Positions 54,580-63,294 of a stretch of DNA of 64,000 bases are shown in pieces. The translations under genes and the position numbers were made by a program. The first letter of the stretch is position 1. The number at the start of each line of letters is the position of its first letter. This stretch comes from JAFDWI01 sp963764215 (GTDB taxonomy: Bacteria; Actinomycetota; Acidimicrobiia; Acidimicrobiales; Iamiaceae): the NCBI GenBank assembly GCA_963764215.1, contig CAVXRS010000010.1, positions 1 through 64,000 of the forward strand, written 5' to 3'. The notes beneath the pieces are model-generated. The model had not been told where the DNA came from. It made no database searches and saw nothing but the letters and a program-made list of their open reading frames with translations.

Positions 54580-56859
54580 AAGAAGAGGTCCTCCGGCTCA
54601 TCGCCCTCGCCTCGATGACCGTCGCCACGACCCTCGGTTTCGCACGCGTCTTCGATCACGGCGCCTTCCTCGCACCCCTGCTCGCGGTTGCGGTCACCGC
54701 CCACGTGGCCGCGGCGCTGACCCGACGACTTCCCACGCCGGCGGCGGTGGTCGCGATGGTGGCCGGGGGCGCGTGGGTCGTGATCGACGTCACCCACTGG
54801 TCCGCCACGACCTGGGGCATCCCCACCCCCTCGACCCTGCACGCCATTCGCCTCGATCTCGACGGATCCCGGGACGTCCTGGTGCACGGTTCGGCACCGA
54901 CCGCACCCACGGCCGGGTTTCTGATCGTCGCGGCCGCGGCGCTCTGGATCACCGCATGGAGCGCCGACCGACTGGATTTCCACTTCCGAACGCCGCTCGA
55001 AGCGATCGCCCCGTCGGCCACGGTGTTCCTGGTGGTGACGATGCTCGCCGGATCCGGTTACCGCTGGTCATCCGCAGGGCTGTTCGCCATCGCCGTGGCC
55101 TTCCACCTCGTGGCCGAATACGCCGTACGCGGCTCGGGACTACCGACCGGGCGCACCGATGTCCCCACCCGCGTGCTGTGGCGGGCCACCGGCCGCGGCA
55201 CCCTCATGGCCACTGGTGCGATCGTCGCCGGCCTCGGCATCGCGAATTTCGTGCCGATGCTCAACGGGACCGGAGCATTCTCGATCCGATCGAATCTGCC
55301 GCGACGGGCCCCCGCGTTCGGTGGTGAGCCCGCTGGTCGACATCCGCGCCCGGCTGGTCGAGCAGAGCGACGTGACCATGTTCCGCGTCCACAGCCGGTC
55401 GGCCGCCTACTGGCGCCTCATGAGCCTCGACCGCTTCGACGGTTCGGTCTGGTCGTCCAACCAGAGCTATTCCAACACCGGAGGTGACCTCCAGGCCGGT
55501 GACGAAGTCCCCTCGCCCGCGCCACCGTCCCGCCGCATCGAAGCGACCTACGACCTCACCGGGTTGAGCGGCCCGTGGGCACCGATCGCGTTCCGGCCGA
55601 TCACCCTCACCGGCACCGACGGGCTGTTGTGGGATGCGAGGGGATCGACGCTGATCGCCCGGGGTTCGGTGGGCACCGTGCAGGGCCTCCACTACCGGGC
55701 GACATCGGCGGTCCCCACTCCTTCCAAGGCCCGCGCCGCCGCGGCCCGGGGCGCGATCCCCGCATCGGTTCGAAGCACCGACCTGGAACTCCCGGCAGAC
55801 TTTCCCGCTCGATTCGTCACGCTCGCCCACCGGATCACGTCCGCCGCGACCAGCCCCTACGCCAAGGCCATCGCACTCCAGAACTGGTTCCGTGACAATT
55901 TCGACTACTCGACCACCGTCACCGGCGGCGAGAGCGACGACGCGATCCAGACATTCCTCGATCAGCGGAAAGGGTTCTGCGAACAGTTCGCGGGAACCTA
56001 TGCCGTGTTCGCCCGGGCAATCGGGTTGCCGACCCGTGTGGCGGTTGGGTTCACGAGCGGAACCCGATCAGGGAACACCTTCACCGTCCACGGGCGCGAC
56101 GCCCACGCCTGGCCCGAGGTCTATCTCTCCGGGCTGGGCTGGCTGGCGTTCGAGCCGACCCCCGGCCGGGGCAATCCGAACTCGGGGACCTACGCCGGTG
56201 GCGGATCGGGAACCGGTGGCGGGCAGACCCCGGGCACCACGACCGGACCGTCCTCAGCCGGTGGGGGCAGCTCCCCCGCGATTCCCTCGCTCCCGTCGGT
56301 GGTCCCGCCCAGTGCACCGTCGCAACCGAACGCCGCCGCGACCGGCCGCGCCGGATCGGCCCACCCGGCCGCTCCCTCGTCCAACGGTACCGCATTGCTC
56401 GTCGTCGGCCTGATCCTCGCCGTGCTCCTCGGCGCGGGGCCGCTCTTCCGTCTGCTCCGCAGAGAGCGGCGCAACCGCGCGGCCGACACCGCGGCCCGAA
56501 AGACGCTCGTGGCATGGTCAGATGCCCTGGAGGCGTGGCGTCCCCTCCGGTTCGAACGGCGGGTCACCGATACCGATCGGGACACGGGAAACCGCCTCGC
56601 CGAGCGACTGTCGAACCTGCGCGGATCCGAGCAACTCGGCCTCGTGGCCACCCGACTCGCGGAGCTCGCCACGACCGCTGCGTGGAACGACCGGGGCGTC
56701 ACCGACGCCGACGTGGCCGAAGCGACCGCCGCGTCCCGTCGACTCAGCCGTGCCGCCCGGGACCACCGGACGCGCCGCGTGCGCGTCCTGAGCTGGTTCG
56801 ACCCCGGGTTCGGCTCGCTGCGCTATTCCCTGAAGCGGTCCCGCAGCCGATCCTGCTGA
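54576..56859 (+). CDS. Transglutaminase-like membrane protein (TgpA type), one frameshift
   Basis: About 760 residues. Five to six N-terminal membrane helices to residue 240, an extracytoplasmic region with a transglutaminase core: catalytic Cys in QRKGFCEQFAGTYAVFARAIG, His in HGRDAHAWPEVYL and Asp/Glu after. A Gly/Pro/Ser-rich linker (SGTGGGQTPGTTTG), one more helix (LLVVGLILAVLLGAGPLF) and a C-terminal DUF4129-like cytosolic domain follow. The frame breaks near 55312, where GVVSPLVDIRARLVEQ continues. ATG overlaps the DUF58 stop. Function: probable cell-surface protein processing or crosslinking. Confidence 0.87.
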
Positions 56860-57197
56860 TTCGCCAGATACCCACGGATCCCGCGGTCTCCCGCATGGGT
56901 ACGCAGGTACTGCCAACCTGCCCGTCCCAGTCGACTGGTGTTCCGCTCGAACCAGAGGGCCGCCACGAGCATCACCACGAAGCCGCCGAACGCGATGAAG
57001 AAGCTCGACGCGGTCGCGAGGGCGACGACGAGCACCACCACGCCCAGGAAGAACACCAGGGTCGCCCACTTCATCTGCCGGAGGGCGTGCCGCCACAAGG
57101 TGGTGTTCTCGAGTTCCCCGGCCAGCACCGGATCGCGCTCGTGGAAGTCGGCGGCGATCTGGTCGAGTATTCGCTGTTCGTCTTCGGAAAGTGGCAC
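56823..57197 (-). CDS. DUF3040 family small membrane protein
   Basis: 124 residues. Starts VPLSEDEQRILDQIAADFHERDP, the DUF3040 signature, with two membrane helices (WATLVFFLGVVVLVVALAT and FIAFGGFVVMLVAALWF) and a basic cytosolic tail. GTG 57197 is favoured over 57212 as it has a GGGAG six bases upstream and matches family starts. Overlaps the convergent transglutaminase 3' end by 37 bases. Often encoded near dinB and mraZ in actinobacteria; function unknown. Confidence 0.85.
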   Translation of the reverse strand: MPLSEDEQRILDQIAADFHERDPVLAGELENTTLWRHALRQMKWATLVFFLGVVVLVVALATASSFFIAFGGFVVMLVAALWFERNTSRLGRAGWQYLRTHAGDRGIRGYLANQQDRLRDRFRE

Positions 57198-57268
57198 TTG
57201 TTGCTCCCACACCCGTTGTCACGAGTATGCCGCGGGCAGCAACATTCTCGCGCAACACCACGGTCCCT

Positions 57269-58540
57269 TCAACGTCTCGGGCTCGGCTTTCCCCATTGGT
57301 GGTCGCCGCGCCGCCGGACATCGATGGATCCATCCACCACGAGTGACGCGGGCGCGATCGCCCCGGGCCCGAATCGACGGCGGATTTCGGAGACGGCCTT
57401 GTCGGTATCGTCCCACCCGGCACGCCCGGAATCGTCGAAGCTGAGCTGCCGCGGACCACCGACCGGCACCAGTCCGGTCGCCGACACCCCCAGGAGACGG
57501 ACCCCTCGACCGATCCCGATCGAGGAGAACAGTCCCCGGGCGGCACGCCCGATCGTGTGGGAGGAGTTCGTCGGCTCCGACAAGGTCACCGAACGGGTGA
57601 ACGTCGCGAAGTCCGCATCACGGACCTTGATCTGGATCGTCCGACATTCGAGGTCGTGACCCGCGAGCCGCGCCGCGGTCGCGTCACCGAGACGGAGCAG
57701 TTCGGCACGCAACCGGTCGAGGTCAACCAAATCGGTCGTGTACGTCTCTTCGTGCCCGATCGAAGCCGGGGGCCGATCCGGCTGCACCGCTCGGTGGTCC
57801 TCCCCGTGAGCGAGCGCCGAAAGCTGGGTGCCGACGGCCCGACCGAGACGGTGCTCGAGCACCCCTGCGGGCATCGCCGCGACATCGGCGATGGTCGAGA
57901 CGCCGAGATCCGCCAGCTTCCGCCGGGTGACCGGCCCCACCCCCCACATGGCCGACACGGGAAGTGCGTGCAGGAATTCGAGTTGCTCACGCGGGTTCAC
58001 GACGACGACGCCCGCTCCCGGCCGGACCGGCCGACCGGGAGCGGGCACCTTCGGCTTGGCCCGTTTCGAGGCGAGTTTGGCCACGAACTTCGAGGGGCCG
58101 ATTCCCACGGCGCAGTTGAGCCCTTCGGAGCGGCGGATGCGGTCACGGAGCGATTCGGCCAACTCGACGACATCGTCGCCGGGTCGCAGCACCCCGGTCA
58201 CGTCACAGAACGCCTCGTCAAGTGAGAGCGGCTCGACGAGCGGGGTGACCCCGCGCAGCAGGGCCATGATGCGCTTGCTGATCCGGGAGTAGTGCGCGTG
58301 GTCACCGTGGAGGAACACCGCGTCGGGACAGAGTCGCTTCGCCCGGACGCTGGGAATCGCCGAATACACGCCGTACGCGCGTGCTTCGTAGGACGCGGCC
58401 GCGACGACGCCGCGGGGGCCGTCGCCGCCCACCACCACAGGCCGTCCACGCAACTCGGGGTGGCGCAGCACTTCGACCGAGGCGAAGAAGGCATCCATGT
58501 CCAGATGCAGGATCCTGCGTTCCCTGCCCGAAGTGTGCAC
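57269..58540 (-). CDS. dinB: DNA polymerase IV (Y-family)
   Basis: 423 residues. Palm motifs HLDMDAFFASVE (metal Asp) and EPLSLDEAFCDVTG (Asp-Glu), YEARAYGVYSAIPS, thumb helix-hairpin-helix (VSAMWGVGPVTRRKLADLG) and little finger region. Carries out translesion synthesis. A clamp-binding-like PRQLSFDD occurs near the end. GTG start with a CAGAAT -10 6 bases upstream. No LexA-like operator recognised. Confidence 0.93.
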   Translation of the reverse strand: MHTSGRERRILHLDMDAFFASVEVLRHPELRGRPVVVGGDGPRGVVAAASYEARAYGVYSAIPSVRAKRLCPDAVFLHGDHAHYSRISKRIMALLRGVTPLVEPLSLDEAFCDVTGVLRPGDDVVELAESLRDRIRRSEGLNCAVGIGPSKFVAKLASKRAKPKVPAPGRPVRPGAGVVVVNPREQLEFLHALPVSAMWGVGPVTRRKLADLGVSTIADVAAMPAGVLEHRLGRAVGTQLSALAHGEDHRAVQPDRPPASIGHEETYTTDLVDLDRLRAELLRLGDATAARLAGHDLECRTIQIKVRDADFATFTRSVTLSEPTNSSHTIGRAARGLFSSIGIGRGVRLLGVSATGLVPVGGPRQLSFDDSGRAGWDDTDKAVSEIRRRFGPGAIAPASLVVDGSIDVRRRGDHQWGKPSPRR

Positions 58541-58546
58541 CCCACC

Positions 58547-58552
58547 ATTCTG
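58547..58552 (-). promoter_or_regulatory. -10 element CAGAAT, leaderless start of dinB
   Basis: Ends 6 bases before GTG 58540; diverges from the promoter of the small membrane protein. Confidence 0.45.
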
Positions 58553-58565
58553 GCCGCTCGGGTCC

Positions 58566-58571
58566 TATCCT
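58566..58571 (+). promoter_or_regulatory. -10 element TATCCT, leaderless start of small membrane protein
   Basis: Ends 8 bases before ATG 58580. Confidence 0.4.
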
Positions 58572-58579
58572 GAGGGCCG

Positions 58580-58894
58580 ATGCCCGACCGTCGAGCCGTC
58601 CCGCCGCTCACCGCCGTCCCGCCGCGCAACGTCCGGATCCTCTCCTTCGCGGCCATCTGTGCCGGGGGCATGCTGGGGGGGCTGATCGGCTGGGCGTTCG
58701 TACGCCTCCAGGTCGCCGGTGACCCGTCGATCCCCCAGGCACTCGGAGCTCTCGGTGGCGCGGTGGCCGGTGCGCTCGGCATCGCGATCGTCGCCACGTT
58801 GGTCATGCGGGCGATGAACGAATGGCGCACCATCCAGCGTGGCGTCAACCCCCGGACCGGCGCGACGCTCAGGCCACCAGGCGGATCCACCTGA
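58580..58894 (+). CDS. Small two-helix membrane protein of unknown function
   Basis: 104 residues with two Gly/Ala-rich hydrophobic helices (ILSFAAICAGGMLGGLIGWAF and GALGGAVAGALGIAIVATLV). Positive residues follow the second helix. No family recognised. Its 3' end overlaps the convergent PIG-L gene by 26 bases. The leaderless promoter supports reality. Confidence 0.65.
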   Translation: MPDRRAVPPLTAVPPRNVRILSFAAICAGGMLGGLIGWAFVRLQVAGDPSIPQALGALGGAVAGALGIAIVATLVMRAMNEWRTIQRGVNPRTGATLRPPGGST

Positions 58895-59579
58895 ACGCCT
58901 CGCTGGCGTCGGAACCGGCCCGTTCGCGACCTTCCGCGGCCCGGCCGTGGACCAGGGCCTCGACCCCGTCTTCGTTTCCCGCCAACTGCGAGTGGTGACA
59001 GCGGAGTGCGGCGACCTTGACATCCAACTGATCCTCCACGCGAATCCAGCAGTCGGGGTCGAGCGTCCCGCTCAGCAGGAGGCTCGTCACGCGGTGTGGC
59101 GATCCTGCGTCCGGGAAGTAGAGCGGCGATGCCGCCGCCGGTGCGACCGCGTCGCAGAGCGCGAAGCCCACCTCCCGATGGTCCCGGTGGTTCACGTAGC
59201 CCGATCCGATGAACACCGCGGTCGGATCGTGGCCGAACACCACGTCTGGTCGCCACACACGGATGCGCTGCACCAGTTCGACGCGGACTTCCGGTGAGTT
59301 GGTGATCTCGCCGTCGGACCAACCCAGGACCTCGTGGTGGGCGATGCCGAGCTCGGCGGCCGCTGCGTCGACCTCCGACATGCGCGTCGCGGCGACCCGC
59401 TGTGGATCGGCGTCAGGTTCGTGACTCCCCTTGTCGCCCTTCGCGCAGATGATCAGGGAAACGTCGCACCCGTGTCGCGCCCAGCGTGCGAGCGTCGCCC
59501 CACAGGCGATCTCGGCGTCCGCGGGATGGGCGAACACCGCCATCGCCCGCTCCGGGATTTCCTCGAGCACCTGATCCAC
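58869..59579 (-). CDS. PIG-L/LmbE family protein with altered HPDD motif
   Basis: 236 residues. AMAVFAHPADAEIACGATLA replaces the usual HPDDAE: the zinc His and the second Asp remain, but the Asp that acts as catalytic base in MshB is Ala. The rest fits (ICAKGDKGSHEPDADPQR, NHRDHREVG with the second zinc His). It could still bind metal and hydrolyse with another base, or be a binding protein. GTG 59579 selected by a TAGGGT -10 8 bases upstream. Divergent from the IMPase gene. Confidence 0.82.
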   Translation of the reverse strand: MDQVLEEIPERAMAVFAHPADAEIACGATLARWARHGCDVSLIICAKGDKGSHEPDADPQRVAATRMSEVDAAAAELGIAHHEVLGWSDGEITNSPEVRVELVQRIRVWRPDVVFGHDPTAVFIGSGYVNHRDHREVGFALCDAVAPAAASPLYFPDAGSPHRVTSLLLSGTLDPDCWIRVEDQLDVKVAALRCHHSQLAGNEDGVEALVHGRAAEGRERAGSDASEAFRWIRLVA

Positions 59580-59587
59580 GGCAGGCG

Positions 59588-59593
59588 ACCCTA
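59588..59593 (-). promoter_or_regulatory. -10 element TAGGGT, leaderless start of PIG-L paralogue
   Basis: Ends 8 bases before GTG 59579. Confidence 0.45.
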
Positions 59594-59619
59594 GTGGGGA
59601 CGGACCCGCGGCCTTCGGC

Positions 59620-59625
59620 CATGCT
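59620..59625 (+). promoter_or_regulatory. -10 element CATGCT, leaderless start of IMPase gene
   Basis: Ends 6 bases before ATG 59632. Confidence 0.35.
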
Positions 59626-59631
59626 GGGGGG

Positions 59632-60444
59632 ATGGACCCGGACCTCCTCGCCGATCTCGCCCAACGGGCTGCCCTGGACGTCGCCGATCGGATCGTGCTC
59701 GCCGACCGTGGCGCGGTGGCCGTGGCCGCCACGAAGACCTCGGCGACCGATCTGGTCACCGAGACCGACCGACGGGTCGAGGACGAGTTGGTCCGTCTGC
59801 TCACGACCGGACGTCCCGACGATGCGATCCTCGCCGAGGAGCGCGGCCGTCGTGGCGGTGACGGCCCGGTGACCTGGATCATCGACCCCATCGACGGGAC
59901 GACCAATTTCTTCTACGACCTGAGTGGTTTCAACATCTCGATCGCGGCAGCCGTGGACGGCACGGTCGTCGCGGGCATTGTCGTCGACCCGATCCGACGG
60001 GAGACGTTCCGTGCCACCCTCGGTGGAGGCGCCACGTGCAACGGGACGCCGATCCGCGTGAACCGTGACGTCGAACTTCCCCACGCGCTCATCGGGACCG
60101 GATTCTCGTACTCGTCGAGTCGTCGTCATGAGCAGGCACAGGTCCTCGCGTCGATCATGGCCGAGATCCGGGACATTCGGCGACTGGGAGCGGCAGCGCT
60201 GGATCTGTGTTCTGTGGCCGCGGGGCGACTCGACGGCTACTACGAATCCGGACTCAAACCCTGGGATCTGGCCGCCGGGGGCCTGATCGCCTCCGAAGCC
60301 GGAGCGGTCGTCGGGGGCCTCGACGACGGTGGCCCCGGCGAGCGCCTCACCATTGCGGCGCACCCGATTCTCTACGATCGCCTGCGGGGGCTGCTGGAAA
60401 GGGCACGCAACGACGGACTCGAAGTTGAGGGGCCATCCGCGTAA
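59632..60444 (+). CDS. Inositol monophosphatase family protein
   Basis: 270 residues. Metal motifs ILAEERG (Glu), WIIDPIDGTTNFFYD (Asp-Asp) and KPWDLAAGGLIASEAGAVVGG (Asp). Likely hydrolyses inositol-1-phosphate, or histidinol phosphate as some actinobacterial members do. Inositol phosphatase would supply phosphatidylinositol and mycothiol synthesis. Followed by its own-promoter regulator 30 bases later. Confidence 0.88.
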   Translation: MDPDLLADLAQRAALDVADRIVLADRGAVAVAATKTSATDLVTETDRRVEDELVRLLTTGRPDDAILAEERGRRGGDGPVTWIIDPIDGTTNFFYDLSGFNISIAAAVDGTVVAGIVVDPIRRETFRATLGGGATCNGTPIRVNRDVELPHALIGTGFSYSSSRRHEQAQVLASIMAEIRDIRRLGAAALDLCSVAAGRLDGYYESGLKPWDLAAGGLIASEAGAVVGGLDDGGPGERLTIAAHPILYDRLRGLLERARNDGLEVEGPSA

Positions 60445-60461
60445 TTCGCGGCCAAATTTGG

Positions 60462-60467
60462 CAGGCT
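60462..60467 (+). promoter_or_regulatory. -10 element CAGGCT, leaderless start of response regulator operon
   Basis: Ends 6 bases before GTG 60474. Confidence 0.4.
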
Positions 60468-60473
60468 GGTGGG

Positions 60474-61154
60474 GTGGGAACCCGAATCCTCACCGTCGAA
60501 GACGACGAGCGAATCCGCACGGCGGTCAAGCTCGCCCTCGAAGCGGAAGGGTGGCAGGTCGAGGAAGCGGGGACCGGCGAGGCAGCCCTGGAGCATTTCG
60601 AGCAGCGACCGGCCGATGTCGTCCTGATCGACATCATGTTGCCCGACATCGACGGCTTCGAGGTCTGTCGGGAGATCCGCAAGTCGAGCGATGTTCCGAT
60701 CCTCATGGTGACGGCTCGCGACGACACCCATGACGTGGTGGCCGGCCTCGAAGCCGGGGCCGACGACTATCTCACCAAGCCCTTCGCGCCCAAGGAACTG
60801 TCCGCCCGTATCAGGGCATTGCTTCGGCGGGCCCGCAGCGTGGACGCCGGTGCCACCCATCTGCGTTTCGGAGATCTCGAGATCGTGCCCGACGAGGGGG
60901 CGGTGCAGCTCGCCGGCGACGACGTGCACCTCACCAAGACCGAGTTCCGACTGCTGGTCGAACTCGCATCGAATCCGGGGAAGGTGTTCAGTCGAGAGGT
61001 TCTGCTCGAACGAGTCTGGGGATACGACTACTTCGGCGACGGCCGTCTGGTCGACGTGCACATCCGCCGATTGCGCACCAAGGTCGAGGCGGATCCGGCC
61101 AACCCACGGCACGTGGTGACCGTCCGCGGCCTCGGCTACAAACTCCAGACCTGA
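60474..61154 (+). CDS. OmpR/PhoB family response regulator, MtrA-like
   Basis: 226 residues: receiver domain (TVEDDERIRTAV, phosphoacceptor Asp in VVLIDIMLPDIDGFEV, LTKPFAPKELSARI) and winged-helix DNA-binding domain (HLTKTEFRLLVELASNPGK, YFGDGRLVDVHIRRLRTKV). Context (kinase, then GerMN lipoprotein) matches mtrA-mtrB-lpqB, which controls cell-wall and division genes in actinobacteria. Assignment to MtrA is from context and similarity. Confidence 0.9.
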   Translation: MGTRILTVEDDERIRTAVKLALEAEGWQVEEAGTGEAALEHFEQRPADVVLIDIMLPDIDGFEVCREIRKSSDVPILMVTARDDTHDVVAGLEAGADDYLTKPFAPKELSARIRALLRRARSVDAGATHLRFGDLEIVPDEGAVQLAGDDVHLTKTEFRLLVELASNPGKVFSREVLLERVWGYDYFGDGRLVDVHIRRLRTKVEADPANPRHVVTVRGLGYKLQT

Positions 61155-61165
61155 ACGCAGGCCCC

Positions 61166-62629
61166 ATGCGACGCATCCTGCCACGGAACCCCCTGCGTCT
61201 GCGCACCCGGGTGACGCTGTTCTTCGCGTTGGGTGCGGTGCTCCTGTCGCTCCTGCTGTCGGTGACGACCTACGGACTCACCCGCAAGAACCTGCTGAAC
61301 CAGCGGGAATCAGAATCGATCCAACGGTCGTACCTGGACGCGCAGAACGTGCAGACGGCGCTGAACAACCAGTCCGCCAATGCCGCCGCGCTCAACAACG
61401 CCCTTCAGTCCGTGGTGACCGGCGCCGGCACCTACCCGGTGATCCAGATTCCCGACCCGAACGGCGTACTGGTCAACCAGTCGACGAACACGCAGTATGC
61501 GCTGGACTCCATCCCGCCCGCACTCGAGAGCCAGGTGCAACAGGGCCAACCGGCACTGATGCGGATCGACCACAACGGCGAACCCATGTTGGCCATCGGG
61601 TTGCCGCTCCCGAGTCTGCGCGTCGGGACCCACGTGGGCGAGTACTACGAGCTCGTGTCCCTGATCGACATCTCCCAGACCCTGAACGCGTTGCGGCGGG
61701 TGCTGGGAATTGCCACGGCCGTGACCACGGTACTGGGCATGTTGACCGGCTGGTGGGTGAGTCGGCGGGTCCTTCGCCCTCTCGGCGCCATCGGTCTGGC
61801 CGCCGAGGCGATCGCCAGCGGGCGGCTCAACACGCGTCTGGACGACCCACCAGACCCGGATCTGACCCCCATCGTGGGTTCGTTCAACCACATGGCCGCG
61901 GCGCTCGAAGCGCGGGTCGAACAGGACGCCCGGTTCGCGTCGGACGTCTCTCACGAATTGCGCAGTCCGATCACGACCCTGGCCGCGTCGATGGCGGTGC
62001 TCGAGGCCGGACGGAACCAGATCCCCGAAGGACCGTTGCGCGCGTCGGTCGATCTGATCACTGCCGATCTGGCCAGATTCCAACAGCTCGTGGAGGATCT
62101 GCTGGAGATTTCCCGCTACGACGCGGGCGCCATCCGCCTGGATCTGTCAGAGATCCGTATCCTTGAACTGGTGCAGGCAGTCATCGCGAGCCAACACATC
62201 CACACCCCCATCGAGATCGACCCGGCGTTGGCGAAGGCGACCGTGCGGGTCGACAAGCGTCGACTGTCTCGTGTGCTCGCCAACCTGATCGACAACGGCA
62301 CCAAGTACGGCGAGCAGATCGAGCGGGTCGAAATCTCGAAGGCCGGCGAGCGCATCCGGATCGCCATCGAGGATTCGGGGCCGGGCGTGCCCCAGGCAGA
62401 TCGTTCGTTGATCTTCGGTCGGTTCTCCCGCGGCGCCGCGGCCGGAAGCAGGAGCGCGAGCAGCGGAGGTGTCGGACTCGGCCTGGCGCTGGTGAGCGAA
62501 CATCTCCGGCTCCAGGGCGGCTCGGTGTGGGTCGAGGATCGACCCGACGGAGCGAGCGGGGCACGTTTCGTGATCGAACTGGCCGATGTGGTCGAACGGG
62601 GTGGGCCGACCGAGAGTGTGGCGACATGA
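61166..62629 (+). CDS. Two-component sensor histidine kinase, MtrB-like
   Basis: 487 residues. Membrane helices about residues 15-36 and 172-195 flank an extracellular sensor with Asn/Gln-rich start (QTALNNQSANAAALNNAL). HAMP segment (SRRVLRPLGAIGLAAEAIA), HisKA with phosphoacceptor His in FASDVSHELRSPITTLAASM, and HATPase with LIDNGTKYG, DSGPGVP, GGVGLGLALVSEH. Starts 11 bases after the regulator gene; its stop overlaps the next ATG. Confidence 0.92.
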   Translation: MRRILPRNPLRLRTRVTLFFALGAVLLSLLLSVTTYGLTRKNLLNQRESESIQRSYLDAQNVQTALNNQSANAAALNNALQSVVTGAGTYPVIQIPDPNGVLVNQSTNTQYALDSIPPALESQVQQGQPALMRIDHNGEPMLAIGLPLPSLRVGTHVGEYYELVSLIDISQTLNALRRVLGIATAVTTVLGMLTGWWVSRRVLRPLGAIGLAAEAIASGRLNTRLDDPPDPDLTPIVGSFNHMAAALEARVEQDARFASDVSHELRSPITTLAASMAVLEAGRNQIPEGPLRASVDLITADLARFQQLVEDLLEISRYDAGAIRLDLSEIRILELVQAVIASQHIHTPIEIDPALAKATVRVDKRRLSRVLANLIDNGTKYGEQIERVEISKAGERIRIAIEDSGPGVPQADRSLIFGRFSRGAAAGSRSASSGGVGLGLALVSEHLRLQGGSVWVEDRPDGASGARFVIELADVVERGGPTESVAT

Positions 62630-63249
62630 GCACCGCCCGCCGGTTCGCCGCCGCTGCGATGGTCCTGATCGTGGCCCTTGCGGCCACCGCCTGTTCGCTC
62701 TCTGCAGAGACGTCTCCGAGGGCGATCGACAAGAAGAAGCTCCCGGCGATCCTCGAGCCGAACGCCACCACGACGACGTCGGTGCCGGCCGACCAGGGTG
62801 CATGGGCGCGGGTGTGCTTCGTCCAACAGACGAACAAGAACACCCCCGCCCGACTCGACTGCACCCCCCAGAGGCTCAAGAAGATCACTCCGGAGTCCTT
62901 GTTCGAAGCTCTGGCGACGGGTCCCGATCCGGCCGAACGCAAGTCGAAGGGCTATTCGTCGATCGTGCCGACAAAGGCGCAGATGCTGGGGGCGTCCAAC
63001 GTCGACGAGAAGGGCGTCATGACCATCAACCTCTCCAAGGAGGTCGCGGACATCTCCAGCCCGAACGACATCACCATGTACCACCAGATCGTCAAGACGC
63101 TCACGGATGCGCGCAACGGCCTCGGAGTCCGGGCGATCGCCCTCAAAGTCGACGGGGAGTCGAAGAAAATTCCCACCGACAACGGTCCCAAGAGCATCGC
63201 GACCGACACCGACTTCAACGCGGTCGCGACCCAGGGTCCTCCGGCATAG
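62626..63249 (+). CDS. GerMN-domain lipoprotein (short LpqB-like)
   Basis: 207 residues. Lipoprotein signal with lipobox ALAATACS (lipidated Cys near residue 23), Thr-rich linker (NATTTTSVPAD), then a GerMN domain (LFEALATGPDPAERKSKG, MTINLSKEVADI, GVRAIALKVDG). LpqB of mycobacteria has GerMN plus a beta-propeller and restrains MtrB; here the propeller is missing. ATG overlaps the kinase stop (ATGA), so it belongs to the same operon. Confidence 0.85.
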   Translation: MSTARRFAAAAMVLIVALAATACSLSAETSPRAIDKKKLPAILEPNATTTTSVPADQGAWARVCFVQQTNKNTPARLDCTPQRLKKITPESLFEALATGPDPAERKSKGYSSIVPTKAQMLGASNVDEKGVMTINLSKEVADISSPNDITMYHQIVKTLTDARNGLGVRAIALKVDGESKKIPTDNGPKSIATDTDFNAVATQGPPA

Positions 63250-63281
63250 GACCAGCGCTGACAACCGGGACCGGGAATCGG

Positions 63282-63287
63282 TAGGTT
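63282..63287 (+). promoter_or_regulatory. glpK promoter: CTGACA (63258-63263) - 18 bp - TAGGTT
   Basis: -10 ends 7 bases before GTG 63295; one of few units with a recognisable -35. Confidence 0.45.
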
Positions 63288-63294
63288 GGTCGAG

